64,000 bases of DNA from Reticulascus tulasneorum (taxonomy: Eukaryota > Ascomycota > Sordariomycetes > Glomerellales > Reticulascaceae): contig LSAX01000002.1 in NCBI GenBank assembly GCA_001557505.1, positions 4,588,001-4,652,000 on the forward strand, written 5' to 3'. The notes beneath the pieces were generated by a model. That model was given only the letters and a program-made list of their open reading frames with translations. It was not told the origin of the DNA and did not search any database. Each line of letters starts with the position of its first letter. Positions within the stretch are counted from its first letter, which is position 1. The translations under genes and the position numbers were made by a program. Shown here piece by piece: positions 13,596 through 23,934 of this stretch.

Positions 13596-14945
13596 TCACG
13601 CCGCGCTTTCATATTCCGGGAGCTCGAACTGGTCTGATTTGCCAAACGAAGGAATAGAGATTTTCTGGGCGAAATCCATGAGTCCAGACCGGCAAATGGT
13701 GGCGAAGATGGTATTACGCAGCCACAGCCCCCCCGCTGTCTGCGGCGCCAAGATGGGCAGCAAGCCAGTAGGTATTTTCTGCAGGCGGTTGATGATTGGT
13801 CGCATCCGGGTCTCGTAGCCTTCCAGTCCTGCCGCCAGGGAGCCGCCCCTGCGCATGCTGCTTCCGACCTCGCCTGCTAATACGTAGGCACCGGCGAGTG
13901 CAAGGCTGGTGCCGCCGCCGGTAGGCCCAGCCGCGTAGCCCGCGTCACCGACAAGCACGAAGCGACCCCTGTGCAGTTGGGGAATCTTAACCTGTGCGAT
14001 CTCGGTGGCGTAAAAATCCTGAGCATCATCCATCATGGCCGCGATCGCTTCGTCGCACTTCCAACCGGCTCCTTTATAGTGGTCCGCCACAAACCTCTTG
14101 ACGGCGTCGTCATCTTCTTGCTGCACAGCCTCGCGGAATGGCCGCATGGCTTCATGACCGCGGCTATCGCGCGGATGGATGCCCATGAGCGTGATCATGG
14201 TCCTGCTTGGTGAAGTTGACGGATCGAGTCCCATTGCAATGAAGCGACCACCAACCGCAGTGTACCCCTGGCCCATCTTACTCCCGTCAACAAGGTCTCT
14301 TGGAACGTGAAAATATGCTGCCCAACAGTTGACGGGCTCCATGTGGTCGCGGACGCCGCAGCCGAGGCCCAGGGCTCTTGTTCGCGAGGTGGCGCCGTCA
14401 CAGGCAACGACGAGGTCGAACTCCGCAGGCGGGAGCCCATTGGCGAACTCTACGGTTATCGGCCCGCCATCAGTGTTATCCTTGTCGTTGCTGTCATCTG
14501 GTTGTACTGTCCTATCCTTAATATCTTGCTGCCGCATTGCAACGACCTGTTCATTAAAGATATACTTGATGTTCTCTTCGTCTTTGGTCAGGTCGAAGAG
14601 GATGCGAGACAGGTCGCCACGCGGGATCTCGTACTCTGACACCAGGGACTGTTGGTCCGGATTGCCTGTGGCCCGGATTGTGCCGTATGGCCAGCCATCG
14701 GAACCCACAAGGCTGAGCCCGTCCATCGGCATGGTCTTAGCCCGCACCGCTGCTTCCATACCTGCCATCCGGCGCATGACTGTGACGCCAACAACACGGA
14801 TGTCGATGTTCTGACCGGCGGCTCGTAGCTGTGGGTAACGCTCGATAACGGTGACTTTCGCGCCAGCCCTAGCGAACCAGTAGGCCGCAGTTGGTCCGGC
14901 GATAGAAGCGCCGACGACCAGGACCCGAAGCTGTGTATGGGACAT
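13596..14945 (-). CDS. FAD-dependent monooxygenase (PHBH fold), 449 aa
   Basis: A single exon. The start is set at MSHTQLRVLVVGASIAG, because the upstream in-frame extension has no family resemblance. The N-terminal Rossmann motif VVGASIAGPTAAYWFARAG is followed by an acidic strand end (VIERYP). The middle carries VACDGATSRTRAL, and the C-terminal third has the GD motif GDAGYAAGPTGGGTSLALAG. These are the three FAD/NADPH motifs of class A flavin monooxygenases (salicylate hydroxylase, TetX-like). There is no signal peptide, so it is likely cytosolic and hydroxylates an aromatic or similar small molecule. The Zn2Cys6 gene lies directly upstream on the same strand with a gap of about 390 bases, which suggests co-regulation but does not prove it. 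Confidence 0.93.
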   Translation of the reverse strand: MSHTQLRVLVVGASIAGPTAAYWFARAGAKVTVIERYPQLRAAGQNIDIRVVGVTVMRRMAGMEAAVRAKTMPMDGLSLVGSDGWPYGTIRATGNPDQQSLVSEYEIPRGDLSRILFDLTKDEENIKYIFNEQVVAMRQQDIKDRTVQPDDSNDKDNTDGGPITVEFANGLPPAEFDLVVACDGATSRTRALGLGCGVRDHMEPVNCWAAYFHVPRDLVDGSKMGQGYTAVGGRFIAMGLDPSTSPSRTMITLMGIHPRDSRGHEAMRPFREAVQQEDDDAVKRFVADHYKGAGWKCDEAIAAMMDDAQDFYATEIAQVKIPQLHRGRFVLVGDAGYAAGPTGGGTSLALAGAYVLAGEVGSSMRRGGSLAAGLEGYETRMRPIINRLQKIPTGLLPILAPQTAGGLWLRNTIFATICRSGLMDFAQKISIPSFGKSDQFELPEYESAA

Positions 14946-15338
14946 TGTATTTGTAACTGAAGAAAAATGAAGAGATAGATGGTTCGCTTCTTGAGCTTGA
15001 TGCGTTTGACCGACTGCGAGAAGGACTTTATACCAATGGCGGTAGTCTTGACATCCGTGGACGACGCACTTACATGGCTCATCGGACCCGAGCCAGCGAA
15101 GGTGTTCATTGGTCAACGGACTTGAGCTCGGCCGCCCACGCCCGAGCTCTTAGCCAATCACGCAGAGGTACTGAGGCCGACCAGCCAACTTTGGCATTTT
15201 ATAAGCGACGGACATCTAGTGACATCAAGGGGGAATCCCCTTTTGTCGTAGGGTAAAAGTACGACACCAACATAGGTATTTCAAATGAGGTGAGAATAGG
15301 CCTACATTTACGGCAAAGGCTGTTCTGTTGCCTGAGGC
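14946..15338. other. Intergenic, promoter of the FAD monooxygenase
   Basis: About 390 bases between two tandem minus-strand genes. It contains the monooxygenase upstream region and the 3' end of the regulator. No gene is seen. Confidence 0.6.
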
Positions 15339-17576
15339 TCACAAGACCCGATGATCTCGAATTAACGTGTCCCAGAACATCCAATCCGCGTCGTCGAGGT
15401 CAAGGTCACCGCCAGAATAGCCGCCGTCAAATAAGGACACATAATCTGCGTCAACACCAGCTTCCAGAGAGGCCTCAACTGGATTTGGATAGGTAATATT
15501 ATCCGCTTTCGCACCAATTGCAGTTTTGCCATTGCCAGCGCCCCGTTTCTGTTCTGCCGTGTTCTGCAGAGATCGCAAGGCGGTGATGAAGGCTGGCTCT
15601 GGCTCTGGCTTCGGCAGGTTACTGGTATCCACGGCACCCGAGGACTGGTGGTGGGCATCCCAGGCTTTGATGGTGAGGCGCCCGAATGCTACGTGCAGCG
15701 CCCGCCTCGGTTCGAGCAGCTCCTCGTGATTGTGGTACACCAGCTCGACTCGCTGCCATGCTGCGTCAGCCCCATCTTCGTCGTATTTGCCCGCGGAAGA
15801 GGAGGAGGAATAAAAGAGGTCGTTCCTCTTCCACAGGCTGTCCAACAGGTATATCAGCGCGTCCCACGTGCCCCAGAGGAAAAAGGATCGCACGTGCCAT
15901 CCGAACCGCCTCATAAGCGCCTCGTTGTTGTTGGCTGCTGCATCCGTGTCAATGATCTTCTGCGCGAGCTGCAACAGCTCTTGCCGCTCGGCGTCGGTTG
16001 CAGTCCCGTTCTTGATCCGGGACAGCCGGGTGCGGATGCGCATCGCCGTGACACCCGAACGAGCTGTGAGCATGGTAAGGAAGTGTAATGGGTCGACCAC
16101 GTCGCAGTAGCGGATATACCGCTCTTCAACCTCACGCTCCGCCTCGGCAATGACTTGCTCAGCTTCAGAAATGTCTTTGTACTGCCACCGGGCAGCTCCA
16201 TTTGCACGGGCCGCTGCAGCCCTTCCCATCCCGGAAAAAAACTTGCCGAGGCAAGAGCGCGCAAGGCAAAATATCATCTCCGTTGCACCTTGCTGGGACG
16301 GTGGCGCCTCATCCGAAGTCATTCCGGGCCAAATCTGGTTGTCGTTGATGTTAAATGGGGTCTGCGTGTCCCATGCATCGGGAATGATCGACATCCCCGT
16401 GCCCGACATCTGGCTGGCAATTCCATCGAGGGGTAGGAGTTGCCAGAACAGACGTCGTCTCATTTGCACTTCAAATGGTGGCAGGCTTAGCTTTTCTCCT
16501 TCCCGATGAATGCCCATCCGCTGCGCGATACGGACCGCCACCCCCGTCAGTATCCAGTACGTTTGGGAGTCATAAGCGTACCGGCAAGCCAGAAGAAAGA
16601 GGACTAGTGCTTGCAAAATCGATAATCTGGTCGTGCGGAGAAAGGACGCGTTCACTAGGGCCTGCCGAGCTGCGTGATGATAGCGTTGCAGCAAGACGCT
16701 GCGGGTATGCTGTTGTCCTCCCCCTAACCTTTTTGTGCATTCTTCTTCTGTCATGGAGAATACGGCAAAGTGGTATATGACGAACATGAGGCATTCATTG
16801 GCCTTGGATACCAATATTGGGCTCTGCGAAGCCGCGGCGATCATCTTGGCGGTCGATGGGATGTGCAAGATCTTGCAGATCGGCTCCACATTCTCGACAT
16901 GCGTCTTCCATAAGACCATGGCCTCCGCATGAGTTGGATGATACTGGTTGAGATCCTCGTAAGAATCTAAAAGCGCCCCGGTCAAAGGGTCCGATGTAAG
17001 ATTCTGGCCGAGGCCGACTAAGTTATCTTCCTCTTCATCGTTATCGTTTTCTTCGTCATCTGATAGGCTCTGTATACCACCGTCTGGAAATTTATGCCAG
17101 AGGCTGCTTTCGATGTACCGTGACTTCCCATCATGAGTTAAGAGCCTGCCTGTTCTTGCCGCCGTTTCAGGCTCCGACCAATGGAGGCTGACGAGTGCAT
17201 CTGGTGGTTGGGTCTGCTCCTCGGCCGTAGACGATGGGGTGTCAGCGGCATCTAGCAAACCATGCTGACGTAGTACTCTCTCGTATCGAGCTAGCCTGTC
17301 ATTGATATCGCTGTCCAGCTTTCTCTTCTGCTGTCGTGGTACAGGAGTCTGGTAGAAGCATTCGAACTTGCCCTTATGGCAACGAGAGCAAGCGGGCGTT
17401 GCCTTGTCGCACTTGACCTTGCGCTTTGCACAGGTTTGGCAGCTGTATGGCATAAGATGAGACTGCGGCGGGCGCACACTTATGTCATGGCCGATCTGTG
17501 TGGCAGGGCCAGCAGGCGCTGGAGCAATAGCAACTTGGTTGCTGCTGCTACGACTGTGGACGTCAGCGCCTCCCAT
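15339..17576 (-). CDS. Zn2Cys6 transcription factor with fungal MHR domain, 745 aa
   Basis: The protein is read in one open frame from an ATG. The binuclear zinc cluster is complete: Cys46, Cys49, Cys56, Cys63, Cys66 and Cys73, spaced C-x2-C-x6-C-x6-C-x2-C-x6-C, with the basic run AKRKVKCDK. A short linker with a likely coiled-coil dimerisation piece follows (RLARYERVLRQHG). From about residue 210 to 560 the protein matches the fungal-specific middle homology region, including VENVEPICKILHIPS and AVRIAQRMGIHREGE. An acidic patch (DDEENDNDEEEDN) lies between them. It is expected to be nuclear and to regulate nearby or scattered metabolic genes. The neighbouring FAD monooxygenase is the natural candidate target. 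Confidence 0.93.
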   Translation of the reverse strand: MGGADVHSRSSSNQVAIAPAPAGPATQIGHDISVRPPQSHLMPYSCQTCAKRKVKCDKATPACSRCHKGKFECFYQTPVPRQQKRKLDSDINDRLARYERVLRQHGLLDAADTPSSTAEEQTQPPDALVSLHWSEPETAARTGRLLTHDGKSRYIESSLWHKFPDGGIQSLSDDEENDNDEEEDNLVGLGQNLTSDPLTGALLDSYEDLNQYHPTHAEAMVLWKTHVENVEPICKILHIPSTAKMIAAASQSPILVSKANECLMFVIYHFAVFSMTEEECTKRLGGGQQHTRSVLLQRYHHAARQALVNASFLRTTRLSILQALVLFLLACRYAYDSQTYWILTGVAVRIAQRMGIHREGEKLSLPPFEVQMRRRLFWQLLPLDGIASQMSGTGMSIIPDAWDTQTPFNINDNQIWPGMTSDEAPPSQQGATEMIFCLARSCLGKFFSGMGRAAAARANGAARWQYKDISEAEQVIAEAEREVEERYIRYCDVVDPLHFLTMLTARSGVTAMRIRTRLSRIKNGTATDAERQELLQLAQKIIDTDAAANNNEALMRRFGWHVRSFFLWGTWDALIYLLDSLWKRNDLFYSSSSSAGKYDEDGADAAWQRVELVYHNHEELLEPRRALHVAFGRLTIKAWDAHHQSSGAVDTSNLPKPEPEPAFITALRSLQNTAEQKRGAGNGKTAIGAKADNITYPNPVEASLEAGVDADYVSLFDGGYSGGDLDLDDADWMFWDTLIRDHRVL

Positions 17577-18059
17577 TTATCCCGATGGGAGACTGAGGAG
17601 CTGCAGGGTATTTTGACAGCCAGTTGGGAGGTTTTGTTAGAATTTCCCGGTAGTTCGCCTGCAGCTTGTAGTTAAAGATACCAGTATTTGGCTTGTTATA
17701 CAGTAGTCATACGTAGGGAACACAATTCGAATTATATCAGTTTAAATATATTTGAGGATGGAAGCTCCAAGTCTAGCTGGATTGAGGTTGGTGCTCAAAG
17801 TCCCACTAGGAGCACTGTCACGTGATCAGGAACACGGTTAGATCGAGGCGGCCCTTGAAGGTCAATCGAGTCTTCAGCCACCCGTCGTATTGACTAACAC
17901 TATTCTAGCTGACAGATGCATTCATACACTAGAGTATTTCTAGCCCAATGGCAAACGCTCACTCTATCGCCGTACCCTGCCTATGTACAGACGTCAATAA
18001 TACATGGCTACTGAAAATTTCATTTCATTCAGTTTACTTGTCAAGAGGGCCGAATCCCT
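17577..18059. other. Intergenic region
   Basis: Upstream region of the Zn2Cys6 gene and downstream region of the 2EXR gene. No gene, RNA or repeat is recognised. Confidence 0.6.
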
Positions 18060-19337
18060 TCACTCATCAAACTGAAAGGCCATCAGTGCTGGCCTAAAGT
18101 CTGTCAGGTCAACTACCATCTTCGGCTGCCACACCCTGCCTGGCGGACCATTCCTAGTCTCGTCGCCTACAACCTCGGGAATATCTCCGAACGCGGTGCC
18201 ATCAAAGACCCATGCCCCAGCTACGTCTTGGAGCCCTGTCTCAAGCCTCTGGTGCTCTTCCTCGCTTATCCGGTCTCCCCAGGCAGGTTTCTTGAATTCG
18301 GCCATCCGTTTAGTAAAGAACATGTCTGCGGCTCGTAAATGCTCAACAAAACCAGCTCGACTAGTTAGGGGCTTGTGCCAAGATTCAGGCCAGATGGCTA
18401 GCAGGTAGCGAGTTTGTGCAGGAGGTGTTGGCGGTACTCCGAATTTGGCCAAAAACATGTGCCAGAGGTACATTTTCCACCGTGGATCGGTGCCTACAGC
18501 AACGTGCGCGAGGTCCGTATCAATGGGACGCGGATCAGGGTCTAGTAGCTTGAACGTAGGAGCCTGTGATTGTACGCCTCGTACTGCAAGGGGCAAAGAG
18601 CGGTTGTGATGGAAAGAGCCACGGGGCCACGAGAGCACGCCGAGCATGCTGCGGGCCCCGGAGTCTGGCGAAACACATGCGTAAAAGGTTTTCAAGCTCT
18701 TTGAGAGAAGCTTTGTTACGATTTGCCTTGTGGAAGAATCCAACTTGGATGCGTCAAATTGCGCGAGAATATGGAGGTCGCCAAAATTCTGGCCGATGGC
18801 AAGGTGTACGATACCGACACCTTTAGGGTCGCGTATTACACAGTCGCGCAGGAAGGTGACGAGAGCTCCAATGCCCGTCATTGACGCCGTCATGCTTACT
18901 TCTATGATATCGGTGTCTGGATTCAGGTAGAGAAGCCTAGGTGATTTAAGATGGAGAGGTAAATGAAGCCGATAGAAGTCGAGAAAGGCCTGGTTTGCTT
19001 CCCTGCTCACCCGGCGGAGGATCAGCCATGGTTGTTGGAATGAGGGAACTTGGACTTTGTAGTCGTGGTTGCTCACGACATTGATTGGTTGGGGTTGAGG
19101 GTTGTCCGCTGGCGTGTCGGACTGACTTTCAAGCGTCGATTTCCCGGGTTGACTGACACGAACACTGATGAGGCGGCTTTGTGGAAAATAAAAAGTCCAT
19201 ACTTTCAAGCGAAGTTCGGGCTGTAGTTGGGGGAACAGATGGAATGAGCTGAGAACGTCTGGCACGGTTGGTTTTGATAGATGTTGTCGACTGATTCCGT
19301 CGTTAAAGAGAACGTATTCTTTATGATCTAGATCCAT
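18060..19337 (-). CDS. 2EXR domain-containing protein, 425 aa
   Basis: A single exon. The N-terminal part FHLFPQLQPELRLKVWTFYF (about residues 31-50) is the start of the 2EXR domain, which is abundant in fungal genomes. It is followed by the usual WLILRRVSREANQAFLDFYR strand-helix unit and LYLNPDTDIIEVS. The C-terminal half is less conserved (W-P-rich, KMYLWHMFLAKFG). There is no signal peptide and no membrane segment. The biochemical role of 2EXR proteins is not established. The gene looks intact. Its upstream region carries a duplicated segment. Confidence 0.85.
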   Translation of the reverse strand: MDLDHKEYVLFNDGISRQHLSKPTVPDVLSSFHLFPQLQPELRLKVWTFYFPQSRLISVRVSQPGKSTLESQSDTPADNPQPQPINVVSNHDYKVQVPSFQQPWLILRRVSREANQAFLDFYRLHLPLHLKSPRLLYLNPDTDIIEVSMTASMTGIGALVTFLRDCVIRDPKGVGIVHLAIGQNFGDLHILAQFDASKLDSSTRQIVTKLLSKSLKTFYACVSPDSGARSMLGVLSWPRGSFHHNRSLPLAVRGVQSQAPTFKLLDPDPRPIDTDLAHVAVGTDPRWKMYLWHMFLAKFGVPPTPPAQTRYLLAIWPESWHKPLTSRAGFVEHLRAADMFFTKRMAEFKKPAWGDRISEEEHQRLETGLQDVAGAWVFDGTAFGDIPEVVGDETRNGPPGRVWQPKMVVDLTDFRPALMAFQFDE

Positions 19338-20645
19338 GATCGCGGTCTGTAAGGTAGGGTTCGTAGTTGTTCCCGTTTGCGAGCTCGCTCGGAATGTGAT
19401 GCAGACCAGCCTTCATTGCTCACGGTGAATCCGACAAATTCTTAGCTGATATTTGCAACATGGAGTGTGTAACTTTCTGGGACGCGGTTGGCTAGATATT
19501 TCCAGGGGTAAGTTACGAGCTACCTCGCATAGCCGTAGTGCTCCCCAATTATTAGGAGGCACGTCAAGATGATGACGTCACACAGAAGTCGTTAGGCTAT
19601 GTAAGAACACCACCCACCAGTTTACCCAAGTCCCGTGGTTAGGAGTCGCATCCTCTAGGATTTGTAGACTAAGCATTCGCCGTGAAGATCGCCGATGAAT
19701 AGGCACACCAGGATAATGATGTCACAAAGAAGCTGTTAGTCATGCAAACGACGCCCACGTGCTCAAACGTCTCGTCGATTAGAACGTCAGATCCTCTAGG
19801 ATCAAACCACAATACCTCCAAATGCGGACTGCTATGGTATTAGACCAATCGGTACTTTGCGTGCAAGTTCGGGCTCTCTGAATGAAACTGAACGTTCTTT
19901 AATTAATATAAACATAGCGGGCTATGAAGAAGATCTAAGGCACCTTCAGACCAGAAGTAAGTCATAATTTGCTTAGGTATGGGCGCAACCCCTTTCTTGG
20001 TACCATATAGTTTTATTTTTTGGGCCGGATCAAACCCCCGAGTATGGATTTAGCATGCCGAACATCTTTCTTCATCGACTTTTACCTGGTAAATCGGTCA
20101 AGCTGGGGAATATTCCCTCCCTATTTCAACTCAGCTAGTCCAAAGGTTGAAAAGCCTTTTGCGCAGTCGTCAGCCAGCCTGAGTGCGGCATAGTCTCATC
20201 CTCCTGCCAGGGATGTAGCTACCTTCTCAGCTAGAATTGTCAGATGCTCTCACCGCATGCTTAACTAACACTATCACTAGGCTATCATGGCATAAAGAGT
20301 TCATAGGCTGGGAAGCTTCGCCACCGGCATCCTTGGATACTACCAAATCCTATAGTGGCATTCAACCAAAGACTTATGATCTTTTGTGGATGCCAGGGTA
20401 CGGTTTACAAAGTGTATTCATAGAATCGTCAAGACAGCCAGTCTATGGGAGGATGAAGTCGTCATCTCTAGCACAAGAAAACAAAATCTATATAATATCT
20501 AGTGGCGCCCATCTTTTTGTCGCAACTTCATCTCCAGAATCTAGACAGCATCATACTTTCTCCTCGACTTAGATCAAACACTCGTTCTCTGTGGAAGTCC
20601 ACGCCTTTCGTCAGGACTCCCTTTTCCACCAGCAGTATAGTCAAG
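19338..20645. other. Divergent promoter region
   Basis: 1.3 kb between two divergently transcribed genes. It contains an imperfect direct duplication with a CRE-like site (listed separately) and a TATA-like TATATAA at 20489-20495 before the secreted-protein gene. No further coding region is supported. Confidence 0.6.
19554..19815. repeat. Imperfect direct duplication, period about 141-144 bp
   Basis: Copy A starts at AGGCAC (19557) and copy B at AGGCAC (19701). Both continue with GTCA, AGAAG, GTTAG and CCCAC blocks in the same order, and both reach the shared TCCTCTAGGA (19651 and 19792). Copy A contains the perfect palindrome TGACGTCA (19573-19580), the ATF/CREB bZIP site. Copy B has TGATGTCA at the matching place. 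The duplication lies upstream of the 2EXR gene. Confidence 0.7.
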
Positions 20646-21543
20646 ATGCTTAGCACGCAGATATCCACGTTGCTTTTTGCGGCCACACTGGGCCACGCCG
20701 GCGTCATTTCTCTCGCAGGTAACCCGCACATCGCAAAGATTGACAAAAGAGTGGATAAAACTACTGAAGGTGGCTACATCGAGGGTGCCCCAGAGGATAC
20801 GCTGTTTACCTACGGCTTGTCAACTTGTCCCGGGTTGGCCGCGTCAGGTGCTTCTGGAGCCGTAGACAAGGTGTGTTTGAGCCAGCGAATTCGAATTTTC
20901 TTTTGGGCTTCTACGACACCTTTTCTGCTCATTATGCTAATGCCTGCCAGACTCTTTCGCACATACTTTGCGGTCAAGACGTATTTACTCTCATCGAAGA
21001 ATGGAGAACAAGAACCGCAGAAAAGGCATTGCCCGACATCCACATTGTCGGCACTATCGTCAACCCGGACCTAGTCCCTGAATCCGCCATAAATGCTCAG
21101 AAGGACATTAACCGCAAGACACTGCTGGCCGGGATCTCGCTGGTAGGGGAAGAACGCTGGCGTGTCGTACCTGTTGAGAGGCAGGCTCTCGAAGATCCCA
21201 GTCCGTCAGGCACCCTGGGTGTTTATCAAGATAGGACGATAACCGCCGAGGGCGACGTGATTATCATTCCATCAGTACCGACCTACGATGTCCAATGCTC
21301 CTGGCCGCTTGATTACTGGTATGACGGCACGGATGATTCCTACGACGCAATGTTGAATCTGTCAAACCAAATTTGTATTGATGCCACAAAGAACTGCCAA
21401 GACAAACCTGGTGCTGAGGCAAACTGCATCACGAATGCAGACCTTGGGTAAGTCCTACTAATCTACGCCCGCAAGCTATGTTCTGACCCTGAATCACCAG
21501 ATACTGTGATTGCTCCTTCCCGGAGACAAATGGTAAAGCGTGA
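20646..21543 (+). CDS. Secreted protein of unknown family, 254 aa; CheD/CNF-like Cys-His spacing
   Basis: Exons 20646-20870, 20951-21447 and 21501-21543 join in frame with GT..AG introns and a CTAATG branch-like site in the first intron. The first 20 or so residues (MLSTQISTLLFAATLGHAG) form a signal peptide. The mature part begins with a G-x-Y-G-L-S-T-C motif (Cys about residue 63), and a His lies 18 residues later, just across the first intron (TLSHILCG). A middle beta-rich part follows. The C terminus is Cys-rich and ends in GYCDCSFPETNGKA. I do not recognise a named family. The Cys-His layout resembles the CheD/CNF glutamine-deamidase fold, but this is inference from spacing only. The gene is convergent with a secreted RNase T2. 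The final short exon could be extended by another intron. Confidence 0.75.
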
Positions 21544-21900
21544 ACCGGGTTTCCTTCGCCGTGTGCGCAAGATCTTCTATTGCATAGGGTAGGCAACAAA
21601 CCTATGCGGACCTGATCAAGACTAACATGCGATTGGACACGTCGGGCTTGTACACAATGCTAGTTTTGTCTACTCAGCGAGTTCGATCAATTCTTGAGTG
21701 ACAGGTATGAGTGCGAAGATCAGGAAAGGGAATAATGCTCGCATCTAACTCGATCTCCTGTTTTGATTGTTTCGGCATACGATATTATATACGTGTACCG
21801 TATTATCTCTTGATCTCAGAATCTCAAATATATACGCATGCAAACAAGCCAAGCCGCAGTTCCCTTGTCTTCCCCTTCAGGCTCGCCCTAGGTTCGGTCT
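21544..21900. other. Convergent intergenic region
   Basis: 3' flanks of the secreted-protein gene and the RNase T2 gene. No gene is seen. Confidence 0.6.
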
Positions 21901-23181
21901 CTATACAGCCGTCCAGGTAGCCTGAAACGAGACATCCTTAGGCGAGGTATATACTGTCCCTTGAGCAGTTCCAGCGGGAACCTCAGTTGCGTAAAAAGTA
22001 GGCAGCCCAGCGTAAGTCAAGTAGGTACCGTCGTAACCAAATGAACTGCCAGCAGTGACAGAAGCATCACAGGTTAAAGACGTGTCTTCCTTAACCACGC
22101 ATTTGCCCTTACTAGTGTTGAGGCTAAACGCGGATCCGTCAGCGCTGGGTGTTGCCGTATACGTCGCCGGGGTACCGCCGCCCCGGTACCATGTTCCGCC
22201 AGATATGAGGAAGCCGCCGCTCGTCGTTGTTGGAGTAGTGACATAGAAGCGACCCTTACCAGAAAGCACTCCTGGACCGAGAGTCGGTCCCGGAGTATCA
22301 GCCGTTGTGGTTGCGGTTGACGCGGGTGTGGTCGACGTAGTTACAGGTGTGGAATACTTGGGCAGGTATCTGATGCCAGTCAAGGGACAGGAAGATGGCG
22401 ACCCAACAGGATCAGCGGGGACAAACGAGCCAGACTGAATCGAGCCTTGAACGTTGTAGTGATACCAAAGCTCGTCGAGCTCGGTTCCGCGGCAGCCAAT
22501 GATGACGTCGTGGCCGTGGTGAGCACTGAGAGCTGCCTGGATCGCGGCAAGCGTGTAGGTCGTCGTCGATGAGGGTACAATACCGGCCTCAGCCAGCCAA
22601 TCGTAGGATGGAAGAGTTTTGAATATTTTCACAGCTCGCTTGAAGTAATCAACAACCTCCTGGCCTGGCTGATAGTCGGGGTAGCAAGAAGAGTCCAAGG
22701 TGCTCATGCACGTGCCGTGCTTGTTGAACTCATGCTCCCAGAAGCTCTCGTCGTCCCCACTGTAATCCTTCCAATAGGTTTCCATGTACTTGAGGGTGCA
22801 AGGCGCGCTAGAGCTCAAAATCGCACTGATGTTTGTGTACTGGGTAATGCCGTCGCAATATTCCTCCCAGGTTCCGTCGCAATTGTCTGGCCTGTGTATG
22901 TGTCAGCGAGGGCACCTAGCAGGCAATTGCCATACGACTCTGGAGCAGGACGAATACCAGAGCCCATGGACGGTCCATGATTCGGCAGGTCCCGTGGAAG
23001 GCTTTGTGTCCCAGAACTGAGTCAGAAGCAATTGGCCTCCAGGATAGTTGAAACAGCATGTGTTATCGTAGGAAGTGGTATTGTGGCAGCTTAGCGGTAC
23101 GTCAGCGGGACAAGACACCGAGCCGGCAAGCGCAGTGCAAATAGCCAGGGCAGCGCCAACGAGAACATAATGCGATAGCAT
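21901..23181 (-). CDS. Secreted ribonuclease T2 with Ser/Thr linker and C-terminal domain, 404 aa
   Basis: Exons 22958-23181 and 21901-22891 join in frame; the intron splits the Trp codon of the first active-site motif. The signal peptide is MLSHYVLVGAALAICTALAG. Active-site segment CAS I reads SWTVHGLWPDNCDGTW (about residue 70) and CAS II reads FWEHEFNKHGTC (about 127), so both catalytic His residues and the Glu/Lys are present. The paired Cys residues of fungal T2 enzymes are present too. After about residue 270 come a Thr-rich linker (TTSTTPASTATTT) and a domain of about 110 residues seen in Rny1-like fungal homologues. The enzyme should cut RNA to 3'-phosphates through a 2',3'-cyclic intermediate, outside the cell or in the vacuole. 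Confidence 0.95.
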
Positions 23182-23263
23182 CTTCACACGTGGCACTTAT
23201 CTAACCAAGAGCCAGAATCCACGGAGAGGGCCGAAAATCTGCATGGTCTGCCGTAGGGAGGCC

Positions 23264-23271
23264 CTTATATA
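23264..23271 (-). promoter_or_regulatory. TATA box of the RNase T2 gene
   Basis: TATATAAG on the minus strand, 82 bases upstream of the RNase T2 ATG, in the usual fungal position. Confidence 0.55.
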
Positions 23272-23934
23272 CTCATGGTGCTTGGTTAGAGATTACTGGG
23301 GTGTACGGCATACCAGAAGGTAGTATCTGGAAGCGGCGAACACCGCCAAGAAAAGTGGTCCCTCTCTTCAAGAAACCGCCCCCAGCTAATAAACATCGTA
23401 GAACCACAGTAGGAGCAAAAGTCTGGCTGTGATTCAATAGTTTGTCTGCCGGCTTCATGCTGCCCTCACCGACGACCTCTTACGGCTCTTAATTACTTCC
23501 TGTGCCTGGCTAAGCCCAGAATGCATCAGAAACGGTCAATGGTAAACGCACGTGTTAGAGCTGCGCTGGTCTTTCGCCTTCTCGCCTTCTCGCCTTCTCG
23601 GTGGGTCAGTCCTCATCAGGAAGGTCAAAATCCACCTCAAGGATGATTGCTGGACAACCAAGCTTGGTGAGCACGCCGTACTGCGTCGGGGTCGGATACC
23701 CTGTCGCATTGATGCAAATCTAGGCCGCCCACGTGGCAAAGCCCGAATTTAAGATGTCAATCCCACGATCAGTATTATACATCAATCTTTCCTGCCAGTA
23801 CATTGGTTCCATAGCGCAAGTAAATGTAGTAACGGGTCAGGATTCGAATTTCTATCTGGTCTTGTTCAATATTTGGGGTATATCGAAAAGCAACATTTAT
23901 TTCCTAGCGGGGCTCAGTTGGTCTTTGAAGATAA
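23272..23934. other. Intergenic region with a short tandem repeat
   Basis: No gene is recognised. Around 23574-23600 the unit CGCCTTCT is repeated three times. The upstream part belongs to the RNase T2 promoter, the downstream part to the 3' flank of the Clr5-ankyrin gene. Confidence 0.5.

Noticed and set aside
20825..20950. Apparent frameshift in the secreted-protein gene
   Set aside because: A consensus intron (20871-20950) with a branch-like CTAATG joins the frames exactly.
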